DNA of 64,000 nucleotides from Ophiodon elongatus (Eukaryota; Chordata; Actinopteri; Perciformes; Hexagrammidae). Where the stretch lies: positions 1,137,501 through 1,201,500 of the forward strand of contig JACSYO010002128.1 in the NCBI GenBank assembly GCA_016806645.1, in the 5' to 3' direction. Positions 49,992 to 61,838 of this stretch are shown here, one piece after another. Made by a program: the position numbers and the translations under genes. The number at the start of each line of letters is the position of its first letter. Position 1 is the stretch's first letter. The notes under the pieces are model-generated. The model had not been told where the DNA came from. It did not search any database and was given only the letters and a program-made list of their open reading frames with translations.

Positions 49992-52877
49992 ATGGCAAAC
50001 TCTAAAAGATCCACCACCCAAATTGCAAACGTCTACAGGGGGACATTTATCCACTCGACCCAGCAAACAGCGCTGCAGATCCTAGAAGATGAGCTCCTGG
50101 GAGTGGATACAGACGGAAAGGTGTGTCCGATTCTAAAATAGATATATAAAATATTTTGGCCTGGTTTAAAATGATTTAAAAAAAATCTTTTTACTATTTG
50201 TGTTTTTTAAAACATGAAATGGGCTGATTTTGATTAATTTATATATATTTAAAACCGTCCGTTTTTTGACAAACTGATAGGGCGTACATCTATTACGAAA
50301 TAACCTAGTTGTCTTTTACAGTGAGCTATTGCTGAGCAACTTTAAAAAAATGTTGCGCACATAAGCTCTCAGACACAAAAACCTCAATAACAGTCTGAAG
50401 TACCCTCTTCTAATACAACAGGTGGGATTGAAATGCATAGACAACCTTAAATTATCCGCATGAACTCTATATCTTTCCAACTTTATCTAACTCTGTTGTT
50501 ATTAATGCGGAAATATAATATGTGGCCGTTGTGGAAATCATTCGCTGGTTATTAAGGATCGATAGGGGTAAAAACTGCGATTCAGCACCATCAAAGGCAT
50601 GGACACAAACAAGGGTGCGATTTATAAAGAACTGCAAATGGAATGAGGGAAAAAGGGAATGAGCTAAATGGAAAATATTGTATCCCTGCTCTGCTAGGCC
50701 TTATCAGCATTTCCTTGTTAGGTAAAGTTGGAAAGATATTCACAGATTCGGATTTCCCGGATCAATAATTCGACATCGAAACGGTGTAAAAAATACAATC
50801 AACACCTCTCTGTAACCGTAGTGATGTAGACAACAAGCTACAACCATAATTAATCTTCATTTTACCAAAACGGGCCGTTCTGCGAGATGGATAAATAACA
50901 TTGGTCTCAAAGAGCGGCCGTCTGCGAGACGAGTGCTCAGGGACCGTCTACAAAGTGCAATGCGGAAAACACAGACTACAAAAATATTCAAGAACTTCAC
51001 TGTCATCAAGTGTAGCATGCCCAAACTTCTTTCATACACCAATGGGCTTCTAGTTGTTGTACTACAGCAGTTATTTTGATAAAATGTGCTTTATGAATAA
51101 TTATGAATAATTATATTGAATATGTTTTGGAAGAAATATTCAATAGCTTCACTGTAATAAAGTGTAGCATAACCAAACTTCTTTCATAGACCAATGGGCT
51201 CCTCCTTGTTATACTACACCAGTTATTTTTGATAAAATGTTTTACATAGTGTCGATACTAAATACATTTTGGTTAAAATTATTCCAAATTGAGCAAACAA
51301 TTTTAAAAACCTGGTGGTTTTGTATAATCATCAGATATCCTGGTGACTGACGAGAAATTGGTGCCACTACACTTTGTCCTAAATACAAAATTGAGACCAT
51401 AAAAAAGAGATTTTCCAAACAAAGTATTGTAGCTTTACCAACACAGGATTCCTGGTGGTTGAACAGAATTTGATGGTGTTACACTGCATTAGAATTAAAT
51501 TATAAAAAAAATTGGCAAAAGTACATTTCATCAAAGTAACTGCTGTAGTATAACAAGGAGGAGCCCATTGGTGTATGAAATAAGTTTGGGCATGCTACAC
51601 TTCATAACAGTGAAGTTATTGAATATTTCTTCCAATAAATATTCAATATAATTATTCATAATTATTCATAAAGCACATTTTTATCAAAATAACTGCTGTA
51701 GTATAACAAGGAGGAGCCCATTGGTGTATGAAAGAGGTTGGGCATGATATTATTCATAACAGTGAAGCTATTGAATATGTCTTCCAATAAATATACAATA
51801 TAATTATTCATAATTAATCAAAAGCACATTTCATCTAAATAACTGATGTAGTATAACAAGGAGGAGCCCATTGGTGTATGAAATAAGTTTGGTCATGCTA
51901 CACTTCATAACAGTGAAGTTATTGAATATTTCTGTAGTCTTTTCTTTTTCCGCATTGCACTTTGTAGAATTCGAATCTGTGAATATCTTTCCAACTTTAC
52001 CTAACTATTTCCTGCAGACAAAAAAACAAACATTTATGATGTTTTCAGCTCTCACAACTTACTTTCTTTTACATATAAACTCTTTTTTGGTAATCATCAA
52101 CTTTTCGCTGATTTCCAATCTGCCATCAGATCGCTTTCATTGGGAAAGGCGCGGAGCTCGACAGCCTGTCTCATACCTTTGGTTTCAGTCCAACTGAGGT
52201 CACTCAGCTGGCACAACAGTAAGTAGAATATATAAATAATTTACTGAACACATAATAATTGCGCATGATAATAAATCAGTTCTTGGATGTAGCATAAAAA
52301 ACAATACTGCATGTTTTGACAATTTCCATGGCTTGCTGCACTGCAGTGAGTTCTTCATGCCAGGACTGGTGGACACCCACATCCATGCATCCCAGTACAG
52401 CTTCGCGGGCACAGCACTGGATATGCCCTTACTGCAGTGGCTCAAAACCTACACCTTTCCTGTGGAGTCACACTTCAAGGATTTGCAGTTTGCCCACAGG
52501 GTCTACTCTCAAATAGTGGTGAGTTGTCTGGCATTGTGAAAGAGGTGGCTATTAACATGTGTACAGTTGCTGAGCATCAGTCACAGGGAGCCAAACTGAG
52601 CTTTGTGGCCCTCTGCAAGAGTGACAGGCGTGATATGGTTTCCTCGATAGCATTCCAAATTCTTTAGGGTTTGCTCTATTATCCCACAGCGTATGGTTTG
52701 AGAAGGGTGTGTATAGAACAGAGACAGAGCGTTTAAATGTTGTCTTAATCCTGTAATATGATCCCTGTGCTTTACAGAAAAGGACCCTGAGAAACGGAAC
52801 AACAACGGCTTGTTACTTTGCTACCATACATACAGATGCATCTCTGTTGTTGGGGCAGATTGCAAGTAAGATGTCCT

Positions 52878-52965
<88 letters not shown>

Positions 52966-55900
52966 AGACACACACAGTTGCATGTTAAGAGTCAAGGCCA
53001 GAATACTGTAAATATTATAAAGAATGAATATGAAGACCTTAGTTTAGAATAATTAGGTCATAGTAGGTGATCTGTGGGTGGCCGGGAGGTTGCCAGTTCA
53101 TATGGCTCTGCCCTAATGATAAATAATGGAGGCTATTGCTAAAAAAGTGAAAAACTAATTAGGAAAATACTAGTTGTAATGTAAGTCTGTTAACAGAGCC
53201 ATGTTATATTCACAGTGGCAGGGTGCATAGAGAGAGAGCTGGTTAGTAAGCATGTCTTGTCTGACATACACAAGCTATGTAGTCCATTTTATAAGCAGAG
53301 CAGCACCTCACAGTGTGATAATGGATCCACATGCTTTGTTCGACTGTGGTGAAGAATACATAATAATAATAATAATAATTATAATGAATTTAATTTGTAA
53401 CGCACTTTTCATTCATAAGAATCTCAGAGTGCACAGAGCCAGTACATAGTACATAGTTAAAACATAGTCAAAACAGACTATATTTAAAAACATAGTTAAA
53501 ACAGACTATAGTTAAAAACATAGTTAAAACAGACTATAGTTAAAAACATAGTTAAAACAGACTATAATCAAGAAAGAAATAGCTGACAGATTTAACACAG
53601 AGTAAAAAACGCCTTCCTGAATAAAAAGGTTTTTAGGCCAGTCTTAAAAGAGTCCAGTGTCTGTGTTGCCCTTATGTGGTCAGGGAGACTGTTCCATAGG
53701 CGCGGCGCTGCCGAGCAAAAGACCCGGTCCCCCATGGTGTGGAGCTTGGTGTTGGGGACCCGAAGGAGCGATCTGTTTGTGGACCTGAGGGTGCGGGTGG
53801 AGGTTTGGGGAGTGATGAGTTCTTGTAGGTAGGGAGGTGCATGTCCGTTTATGCATTTATGGGTGAGTAGTAGGACTTTGTAGTCAATCCGGAATGAGAC
53901 AGGGAGCCAGTGTACTGAGTGTAGGATGGGTGTTATGTGCTCATATTTCTGGACTCTCATCAGGATCCTGGCAGCGCTGTTTTGAATGTATTTTTTGATG
54001 TTCTTGCCAGTGACCCCGGTGAAAAGTGAATTACAGTAGTCCAGTCTTGAGGAGATAAAGGCGTGGACGAGCTTCTCTGCATCTGACAGGGTTAAAGTGG
54101 GGCGGAGTTTGGAGATGTTTTTAAGATGATAAAAGGAGGTTTTGCATAGGTATTTTATGTGGTCATTAAAGGTCAGATGAGGGTCAAACCTAACTTCCAG
54201 ATTGGTGACTGTGGAGAAGAGGGGTATGACCTGACTGTCAAAGGTGAGATGAGTTATGGAGGATGACTGAACCTGGTGTGGAGTGCCAACAAGGAGGGCT
54301 TCGGTTTTGTTTCTGTTTAACTGTAGAAAGTTGTTGCTCATCCACGCCTTTATCTCCCCAAGACAGGCGGTGAGACATGACATGGCTACAGAGGGGCTTG
54401 GGGCAGTTTTTATGTATAGCTGTGTGTCGTCAGCATAACATTGGAAGTACATCTTATGTGTGCTGATGACATGACCGAGGGGGAGCATGTAACAATGAAG
54501 AGGAAGGGGCCGAGGACCGACCCTTGCGGAACACCACAGGAGACAGGAAGTAGTTCGGACTTGCATTTTCCCAGTGAGACATATTCAGTTCTGCCAGAAA
54601 GGTAGGACTGAAACCACTTGAGTGCAGAGTCTGATAGTCCGATGGTGGTGTAGAGGCGCTCTAGGAGGATAGTGTGATCCACTGTATCAAATGCAGCAGT
54701 CAGGTCCAGGAGGATGAGGAGTGAGGGTGATCCTGCATCGGCTGTCATCAGCAGGTCATTCGTCACCCTGAGCAAAGCTGTTTCAGTGCTGTGGGCTGAA
54801 TGAAATCCTGACTGAAATATTTCAAACAAGTTGTTGTGTTTGAGGTGGTCCTGAAGTTGAGAAGCAACTACCTTCTCTAACACCTTGGACAGGAAGGCAA
54901 GGTTGGAGATAGGCCTGTAGTTGGCTAAAACCTCCGGGTCCAGAGTGGGCTTCTTGAGACATCCGCTTAAGCCCAGTAATTCTAATTTATAACGTTGTAC
55001 TATAGTTAAACAGACAGCGCAGCAATCAGCTGATATGTTTATCTAAACTCCTTAAAATCAGAATGTCCCTTTTGTTCACCTTTACACCTTGTCCTTATCA
55101 TCATGGTGTGGGTCATGTTGTGCAATACTGAACTCACACACACTCACACACGTGTGTAGTGATTATGATGTCCTGAATTGACTCCCTTTGGCAGCCACGG
55201 TCGTTCTGTGTTATCAGGGTCCTTGAACCCTTCACTTTGTCCTGTTCGGAGCAGCTGTTCCATTTTGTAGGAAACGTGTTGTTATTCAGCGTAAGCATAT
55301 GTGTGCATATGTGTGTTTGAGAATTTCCAACACATATTTGAAATTTATGGATAATGTCTCCTTTTGCTTGTTGAATTTATTAGTTTATTAGTTATGTAAA
55401 GAATAAAAAAGATATGCTTGCAACATCCAATGTACTATATTCCCCCAAAGGAAGAATCTCGTAAGGTCCAAAGTTCAAGGTCCCAGGGAAATCTGATGTG
55501 TATATATATATATACACTTTCTCTCCATGATTTGACTGGAAATGTCAGGTCACAGTAGCACAAAGCTATCTCACAGTCCCTCAGTGACCTGATGATTATG
55601 AACAGTATCTGTCACACTAAACTTGTTGAAACAAAACCTGTTTACTATACTTAACTATACTCACATACCTTCCTCTCCCGTCTGCACTGTGTGTAATTAC
55701 TATAAATATCACAAATCAACAGTGTTAATTATAATTAAAAAGCATGAACGTCAACAAAAGTATGAATAGTTCATGGTAATTTGTTCCAGGTAAAACAAAG
55801 TTAACAGGGGAGTCAGACGGATGCAATCAAGCAGTCTATGCACGGCCACACATTCATGAGAGCGAAAGTGAAATCACCTGTGTGAGTTTTATGAGTTTTA

Positions 55901-58900
55901 CAGTGTCCACGGCCTTTAAAGTCACTCACTTATTTAAAGATTGTGCTGTAACCTTTATGACATTTTTTATTGGAACAAGATAAATAATAACTCTGGTAGC
56001 ATTTCTGTCAAATGATTATCTCAAATTCAACATGGTGTGTTCCATAAGGACTTTTTCACAGCAGATATTTTTAAATGTCTTATCAGGCCAGAACCAAAAT
56101 AGTTTTCGCCTGCACTGTGGCTGAAAGAAAGGGCTGGGAAAACCGTTCAAGTGATAACTTTTCATATGTGGGGTGTGTATGTACGTGGCTGTATGTGATG
56201 CACGTATGTATGGTATGTGTGTCTGTGTGCATTCATACAAGAAGCCTGGGATTAGGGCTTCTGAGTGACAGAGGAACTTCACTCTGACAGGTGAAAGAGT
56301 AGGAATGCTGTGATATGCTGCAGGTGACAGATGAAATTGAGAGGATAATTGATCAGGTGCAAGTTTAACAATTGGACAAATAATGCTAATTTAATATGGA
56401 ATAATAATAATGTTTTTACTTCATGAAGACAAATCTGTATGGAATACTCAATTACCCCTGGTATATCAATAGGAACTGTAAATATTCGCTCAGATGTTCA
56501 TATTTTATCATGTTATCATGGTCATGATGTGAAGCGCATGTGCCATATGAAAAAAGTTGAAAGATAATGCCCACACATGAGCTCAAATCCCAGTTTACGG
56601 ACTAGACTAGAAAGTTTTCTGACAAAACGTCATGAATAAGCAAAGTACATATACAGCTTTCTTTTGAAAAAAGCAAATACACTGACTTAACGGATTCATG
56701 TTTATTCACATTCTTGTTACATCATCCATGTTTTTCTTGCAGATGACTTTGGACAGCGTGCCTTGGTGGGCAAGGTCTGTATGGACAGGAACGATTCTGT
56801 GGAACATTACAAAGAGACCAATCAGGAGTCTCAAGACGAAACCTGCCGGTGGGTATTGACAGTTTAACAGTTTTTAGGAAGGCCTTTAGCTTTACATTGT
56901 ACAGATGATTTAGTAAAAAAACGTTTTAACTTATATTTTGTTGGTGTTTCAAACAGTGTCAAACAGGATGTGGTTTACAGTTTTTCTGCTCTTTCCAAAC
57001 ATTATGTAACATTGATAATAGTTAATAATAGTTGATTTGTACTTAGGTGAGAACAGGCATTTTTCAGTCAGGAGAAATTCCATGGGGTAGTTTTTTAGTT
57101 ACACTAAATTTGTTCAATGTCTGTCGGATAAGAGCCAGTTTTCAGTTTTAGCATTTAAAGCTCCTACAGTATATCTGATAGAGTATGTAATAGATAGCAA
57201 CAGGTATGCCGCAGATAGTTAAGATGTACACAGATGTACATTTCTATGATGTATGGAACAGATTAGGGTTCGACATGTCTCTCTGAGTGACGACAATGAC
57301 TCTTTGACATCAACTTTTAAATTCCCTTTAACTATTTGATATTTGTCTTAGATATTACCATAGAGATATTTATTTCAAACACTACTACAGTTTCTATCTT
57401 TATATGCTAACATGTGAATAACTATGTTTACAGCCCTTGTTTTTTCAATTGATGTAAAACATTTTTCAACAAAATATAATCTACTCTGACTGGTTAATTA
57501 GTGCACAAGGCACAACACCTTTTGTATTAAACTTGAGTTATTTTTTGAAAGAGCCAGGGTTCATTTGGTCCAATGCAACCAACAACACTCATGGCTAAAG
57601 CGTCAGCTAGTGGGGATCCAGTTAATAAAATAAACTAAATAAACTAAACCCTCATGGATTTACTGATGGCTCCTTGTCATCGTTTGTTCTTTGAGTGCAC
57701 CTAAAAAGATTGGCTGAGATTCCGTAAATACATCTTGTTTCGGAAATAATTCACAATTTCTTTTGTTTTAATAAATGTGGATAGACCTTCAAATGACATA
57801 TTTTCATGCAAAGAGACAACCTTGTTATTTTATTGTTAATACCCCAGATATAGTTATCCTTAGTTTACATTTGCTCAGATTCAAAAAGTTTGGGCAAATG
57901 TGGCTGCTCCAAATGAGTTACAGTCATTGTTTTGTTCCCTCAAGGTTCATCGCAGAGCTCTTGGACAAAAAGGTAAGATTCTATGATACAATAAACAGAA
58001 CAACATTAGGATCGAAGAGAAAATCAAGATAGGCCAGCATTTTGAAAAAAAAGAGAAGATTTTTAAATCGTCTGTCACTCCGTTGTCTCCTCTGGTGTTT
58101 TGTGGTTAGTACCCTCTGGTGAGACCAGTGGTGACTCCCCGCTTCGCTATATCCTGCACAGGAGCCTTGCTCGGACAGCTGGGAGCAATCGCTAAGAATA
58201 ACAACCTGCACATTCAGGTGAGCTCACTGTGGCAACCAAACCAGCCTATGTCCACAGCGGACGGTTTCCATAGAGACCGTTTAATGTTGGACCTGTGGGG
58301 GTTTTGTGCAATGAAATAAATACACACGTGCAATTTTCAAAGGCAAAGTGCTGACAGGGAAGAATGAAAAAACTAATATTTCAGAATAACGTTTGGCGTT
58401 AGTTATTCTGTGATTGCGCCGCGACACCTCAGGCTCTATCTGAATGCTTAGTGCAAAGATATCACAATGGTTCAATATCTGACATGTGTGTTTATTTCCA
58501 GAGTCATATCAGTGAAAACATAGAGGAAATGAACTTTGTAAAGGAGCTGTTTCCTGAGTCAAAGTCGTACACAGACGTCTATCTCAAACACAACCTGCTC
58601 ACTGACAAGGTGAGGACACAGTCACATCTCTGCTGGCACACACACAGGTAGACGTCTTGTAGAAAAATACAAATGATGATGATGATGATGATGATGATTC
58701 ACAGACAGTGATGGCTCACGGCTGCCACCTCAGTGATGACGAATTGGTTCTGTTCAGAGAGACAGGAGCCTCTTTGGCTCACTGTCCCAATTCCAACATT
58801 TCGTAAGTCAATGACCAAATGCCATGACGTCTCATGAAGATAAAACAGCACTTTAGCAATACAGTATAACATAACATTGTAATGAAACTGTACTATCGCT

Positions 58901-60278
58901 CTCTCTCTATCTATATCTTCTCAGGCTGTGCAGTGGAATATTGAATGTCCGCAACGTCCTGAAACACAAAGTGAAGTTGGGGCTGGGAACAGGTGGGAGG
59001 AGAGCAACTGTGTGTGCATTTTCACCTCGACGTAAAGCCATGCCACTTTTCACTCAATCCGTTACACTCTCAAAAAGCAGTAAAATTATGTTTGGTGATT
59101 TGGCTTTGTTTCGGAAACTCCTTGCCCCGTACATTCAAGCATGCACGGGAACTGGAGAAAGGTAGTGAGATAGGTGCTAAGAGATTGTTACATATTTGTT
59201 TTTACTGCTTTCTAGTGTTTTGAATGAGTGCAGTTGGTAGAGAGTTGGCATCCAGGTCAGCTGACAACCAGCAGATCTCTTTGTTTTGATTTTGCTGCTT
59301 TAAAAGTCCAATTGAAAGTTGATAAAACATCTGATATAGTGGGTGCTTTAATTTCAAGCTTCAAAAAAGCATAAATCTAGAAATACGGGTTTGTGAATGC
59401 TTGTGTCTGCATGTATGCTTGTATTAATTTGACTGATCCGGTCTGTGTGTGTGGTGTCAGACGTGGCGGGGGGCTACTCAGCCTCCATGCTGGATGCTGT
59501 GAGGAGAGCTCTGGACTCATCCAAAGTCTTGACCATCCAGAACCCAGAATACGAGACGCTCACCTTTGAGGAGGTGTTCAGACTGGCCACACTGGGAGGC
59601 AGCCAAGGTAAAACACTCAGAGAAAGAGGTGGCATTGTGTAGAAGTGTTTTGTCTCTTTTGTTTTGTCACATTCTCCACCAACAGTCTTACTGAAGTGCC
59701 TTTGCCTCCTCTAAGTCACTCTGCAGCAGACATGCCTGATTCAACACACATGTATCTATGGGAATGAGATATTTTTGATGATGACTGATAGCAATTTCAT
59801 AGGAGGATGGAGAATACAAGAGTTTCTTTTATGTGTTTTGTCCGTAGCCTTGTCCCTGGATGACCATACAGGGAACTTTGAAGTGGGCAAAGACTTTGAC
59901 GCCCTGAGGGTGAATGTAGCCGCTCCTGGTGGACCCATCGACCTGGTCCAGTGTGAGGAACCAAAGGTCGGTAGTGGGGGCTTAATTTAGTTAATTAACA
60001 TTTGTTACACAAATTAATAAAGCAGAGAATGTGAGTCTTGTGTAACACTAATTTATTATCACTTCAATTTCAGATTATTTTGGAAAAGTTCTTGAATTTG
60101 GGTGAGTGTCAATTTCAGTTCAAATTGTCCAAACTTTTCAGACTCTAATGTGCCACTCCCCATTTACTATATGTTTGTCTCCGTTGCTTCCTGCTTGACA
60201 GGTGATGATCGTAACATAGCAGAAGTGTTTGTGGCCGGGAGGAAGGTGGTACCATTCACAGAGCCAACAACAGAATAA
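49992..60278 (+). CDS. gda: Guanine deaminase (cypin), 14 exons
   Basis: Cytosolic zinc amidohydrolase that hydrolyses guanine to xanthine and ammonia in purine breakdown. Exons: 49992-50120, 52130-52218, 52347-52518, 52778-52865, 56743-56848, 57945-57972, 58110-58217, 58502-58609, 58705-58802, 58925-58992, 59461-59607, 59848-59966, 60074-60101, 60202-60278. All junctions are GT-AG and in frame, giving 454 aa, the length I recall for human GDA. The five expected metal ligands are intact: His84 and His86 (VDTHIHASQ), His242, His281 (MAHGCHL), Asp332 (GLGTDVAGG). The substrate-loop region PNSNISLCSG is also conserved. The model ends VPFTEPTTE instead of the mammalian tail ending SSSV that binds PDZ domains. 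Confidence 0.97.
50717..52005. mobile_element. 1.3-kb foldback element in gda intron 1
   Basis: The outer arms 50717-50750 and 51972-52005 are a perfect 34 nt inverted repeat (GTTAGGTAAAGTTGGAAAGA at the left edge). Inside, each arm carries tandem units of about 155 nt marked by CCAATGGGCTCCTCCTTGTT or its complement: two in the left arm (near 51040 and 51190), three in the right (near 51560, 51710, 51865). The left arm has about 195 nt missing from the right. A degenerate third copy of the end sequence is at about 50468-50492. There is no coding capacity. Same architecture as 47889-49819 but different sequence. Confidence 0.75.
52347..52518 (+). CDS. gda: gda exon 3 with first zinc-binding motif
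   Basis: Encodes residues 74-130 plus the end of a split His73: EFFMPGLVDTHIHASQYSF with ligands His84 and His86, then ALDMPLLQWLKTYTFPVE. Acceptor CTGCAG, donor GTGAGT. Confidence 0.96.
52879..52957. repeat. CA microsatellite just past the gda exon 4 donor
   Basis: About 39 CA units starting 13 nt after the exon edge at 52865, on the transcribed strand. Confidence 0.96.
53358..54965 (-). mobile_element. 5'-truncated, frameshifted L2-like LINE in gda intron 4
   Basis: The minus strand encodes the C-terminal part of a non-LTR reverse transcriptase: YRPISNL, LLDLTAAFDTVDHTIL, GVPQGSVLGPFLF, then in another frame CYADDTQLYI with the catalytic YADD, and LDYCNSLFTG, HWLPVSFRIDYK, FKTGLKTFLF. The frames are 54883-54410 and 54566-53592, so one frameshift lies near 54.5 kb. 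The copy ends at a trinucleotide AAT/ATT tail (53358 on). It is truncated upstream of about 54965, losing any endonuclease part. It lies antisense to gda. L2/CR1-clade assignment is by motif memory. Confidence 0.85.
53448..53567. repeat. 28-nt tandem repeat in the LINE 3' region
   Basis: About four copies of a unit reading AAACATAGTTAAAACAGACTATAGTTAA with small changes, between the reverse transcriptase frame and the 3' tail of the LINE. Confidence 0.85.
54966..56742. other. Remainder of gda intron 4
   Basis: No exon or RNA gene is recognised. There is a TA tract at about 55498-55514 and some CA/TG-rich stretches near 55.14 and 56.2 kb. Confidence 0.5.
56849..57944. other. gda intron 5
   Basis: A 1.1 kb AT-rich intron; no element recognised. 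Confidence 0.5.
58705..58802 (+). CDS. gda: gda exon 9, acceptor next to a GAT repeat
   Basis: Encodes residues 277-308 plus split Ser309: TVMAHGCHLSDDELVLF with zinc ligand His281, and ASLAHCPNSN. The preceding intron is only 95 nt. Its last 35 nt are a GAT repeat (about 58674-58698) followed by TTCACAG, so the usual polypyrimidine tract is almost absent. Confidence 0.95.
60202..60278 (+). CDS. gda: gda terminal coding exon
   Basis: Encodes residues 431-454: DDRNIAEVFVAGRKVVPF, then TEPTTE and a TAA stop. The VPF element aligns with the mammalian C-terminus, after which the sequences differ. No alternative in-frame reading of this exon restores a hydrophobic PDZ-ligand end. Confidence 0.93.
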
Positions 60279-60562
60279 ACGCTTTGCACTCGTCTCAAAG
60301 CCTCAACCCCCTGGAAGGTCAGGTTGAAGAGAGCGTTAACTAACAAAATACATGTAAATCTGAGAAATATACCAAATATGCAGCTTAAGAAGGATCAGTG
60401 GGAAACAGTTGCAGTTCCTGCTGTTGCATGAAATGCAATACTGCACAATTGTCCTTTAATGCTAAGACAAATAAGTAGGAAATTAATTATCACCATTACC
60501 ATTTCACTCTTAGATACAGAGGACAGAAGAGGAAACATGATTTTAATTAGTTCAGTGAGGGT

Positions 60563-61322
60563 CATCCGTCTGTTTCTTTAAATCGTTAAGGATTATTACT
60601 GGGCTTTAAAACAGGAAATAAGGGACTTATTAACATTGCACTTGCTGTTTGTCATTTTTGCATACTAAAACACATCTTAAGATCTTTAAGTCTTTATGTT
60701 CATGTCCACATTGTTTTAGAGTTTTTCTTATATTTACCGAAACTTCTTACTTCATCCGTCTGTTTCTTTAAATCGTTAAGGATTATTACTGGGCTTTAAA
60801 ACAGGAAATAAGGGACTTATTAACATTGCACTTGCTGTTTGTCATTTGTGCATACTAAAACATATCTTAAGATCTTTAAGTCTTTATGTTCATGTCCACA
60901 TTGTTTTAGAGTTTTTCTTATATTTACCGAAACTTCTTACTTCATCCGTCTGTTTCTTTAAATCGTTAAGGATTATTACTGGGCTTTAAAACAGGAAATA
61001 AGGGACTTATTAACATTGCACTTGCTGTTTGTCATTTTTGCATACTAAAACATATCTTAAGATCTTTAAGTCTTTATGTTCATGTCCACATTGTTTTAGA
61101 GTTTTTCTTATATTTACCGAAACTTCTTACTTCATCCGTCTGTTTCTTTAAATCGTTAAGGATTATTCCTGGGCTTTAAAACAGGAAATAAGGGACTTAT
61201 TAACATTGCACTTGCTGTTTGTCATTTGTGCATACTAAAACACATCTTAAGATCTTTAAGTCTTTATGTTCATGTCCACATTGTTTTAGAGTTTTTCTTA
61301 TATTTACCGAAACTTTTTACTT
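60563..61322. repeat. Four-copy 190-bp tandem array 3' of gda
   Basis: Units start with CATCCGTCTGTTTCTTTAAA at 60563, 60753, 60943 and 61133, an exact 190 nt period, and the fourth unit ends at 61322. Only a handful of substitutions separate the copies (for example ATTACT/ATTCCT and TTTTTGC/TTTGTGC). No unit codes for protein. It begins 285 nt after the gda stop and may lie in its 3' UTR; the nearest AATAAA signals are at 62223 and 62378. Confidence 0.95.
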
Positions 61323-61451
61323 CAACTAATTAATATACAAGTACTGGTGATTATAGTGTGCCAATGACAACATATCTATAACATTTCTATTGCATGTTGA
61401 TATCACATTGTGTTGCCTCAAGAAATTTAAACTAGACAAATGGCTGTAAAG

Positions 61452-61838
61452 TTAAAGGGATAGTTCACCCCCAAATCAAAAGTACATATTTTCCTCTTAC
61501 ATGTAGTGCTATTTATCAATCTAGATATTTTTTGGTGTGAGTGACCTAGATTTGGAAGTAATGCTCATAGCGATGTCTGCCTTCTCTCCAATGTAATGGA
61601 ACTACATGGTATTTGGCTTATGATGCTCAAAGTATGTGGATTATCTTGAGTTACTTACTTTGAGTGCCACAAGCCGTGTGCCATGTAGTCACATTATAAT
61701 GGGGATAAGGCAGACATCTCTACGGCTGATATCTCCAAAAATAGGGAACTCACACCTAAACAATCCAGATTGAGAAATACCACTGTGTTTAAGAGGACAA
61801 ATTTGTGTTTTTGATTTTGGGGTGAGCTGTCCCTGAAA
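61452..61838. mobile_element. Palindromic non-autonomous DNA element, copy 2
   Basis: Starts TTAAAGGGATAGTTCACCCC and ends with the imperfect inverse GGGTGAGCTGTCCCTGAAAG. Interior segments such as TACATGTAGTGCTATTTATC, GATGCTCAAAG and CCACAAGCCGTGTGCC match the element at 17471-17928. It is about 70 nt shorter and more diverged. Confidence 0.75.

Noticed and set aside
52772..52995. Minus-strand ORFs of alternating Cys-Val
   Set aside because: Translation of the CA microsatellite, antisense to gda exon 4.
60274..60279. AATAAA overlapping the gda stop codon
   Set aside because: Use as a poly(A) signal would leave almost no 3' UTR; most likely coincidence of GAA-TAA-A.
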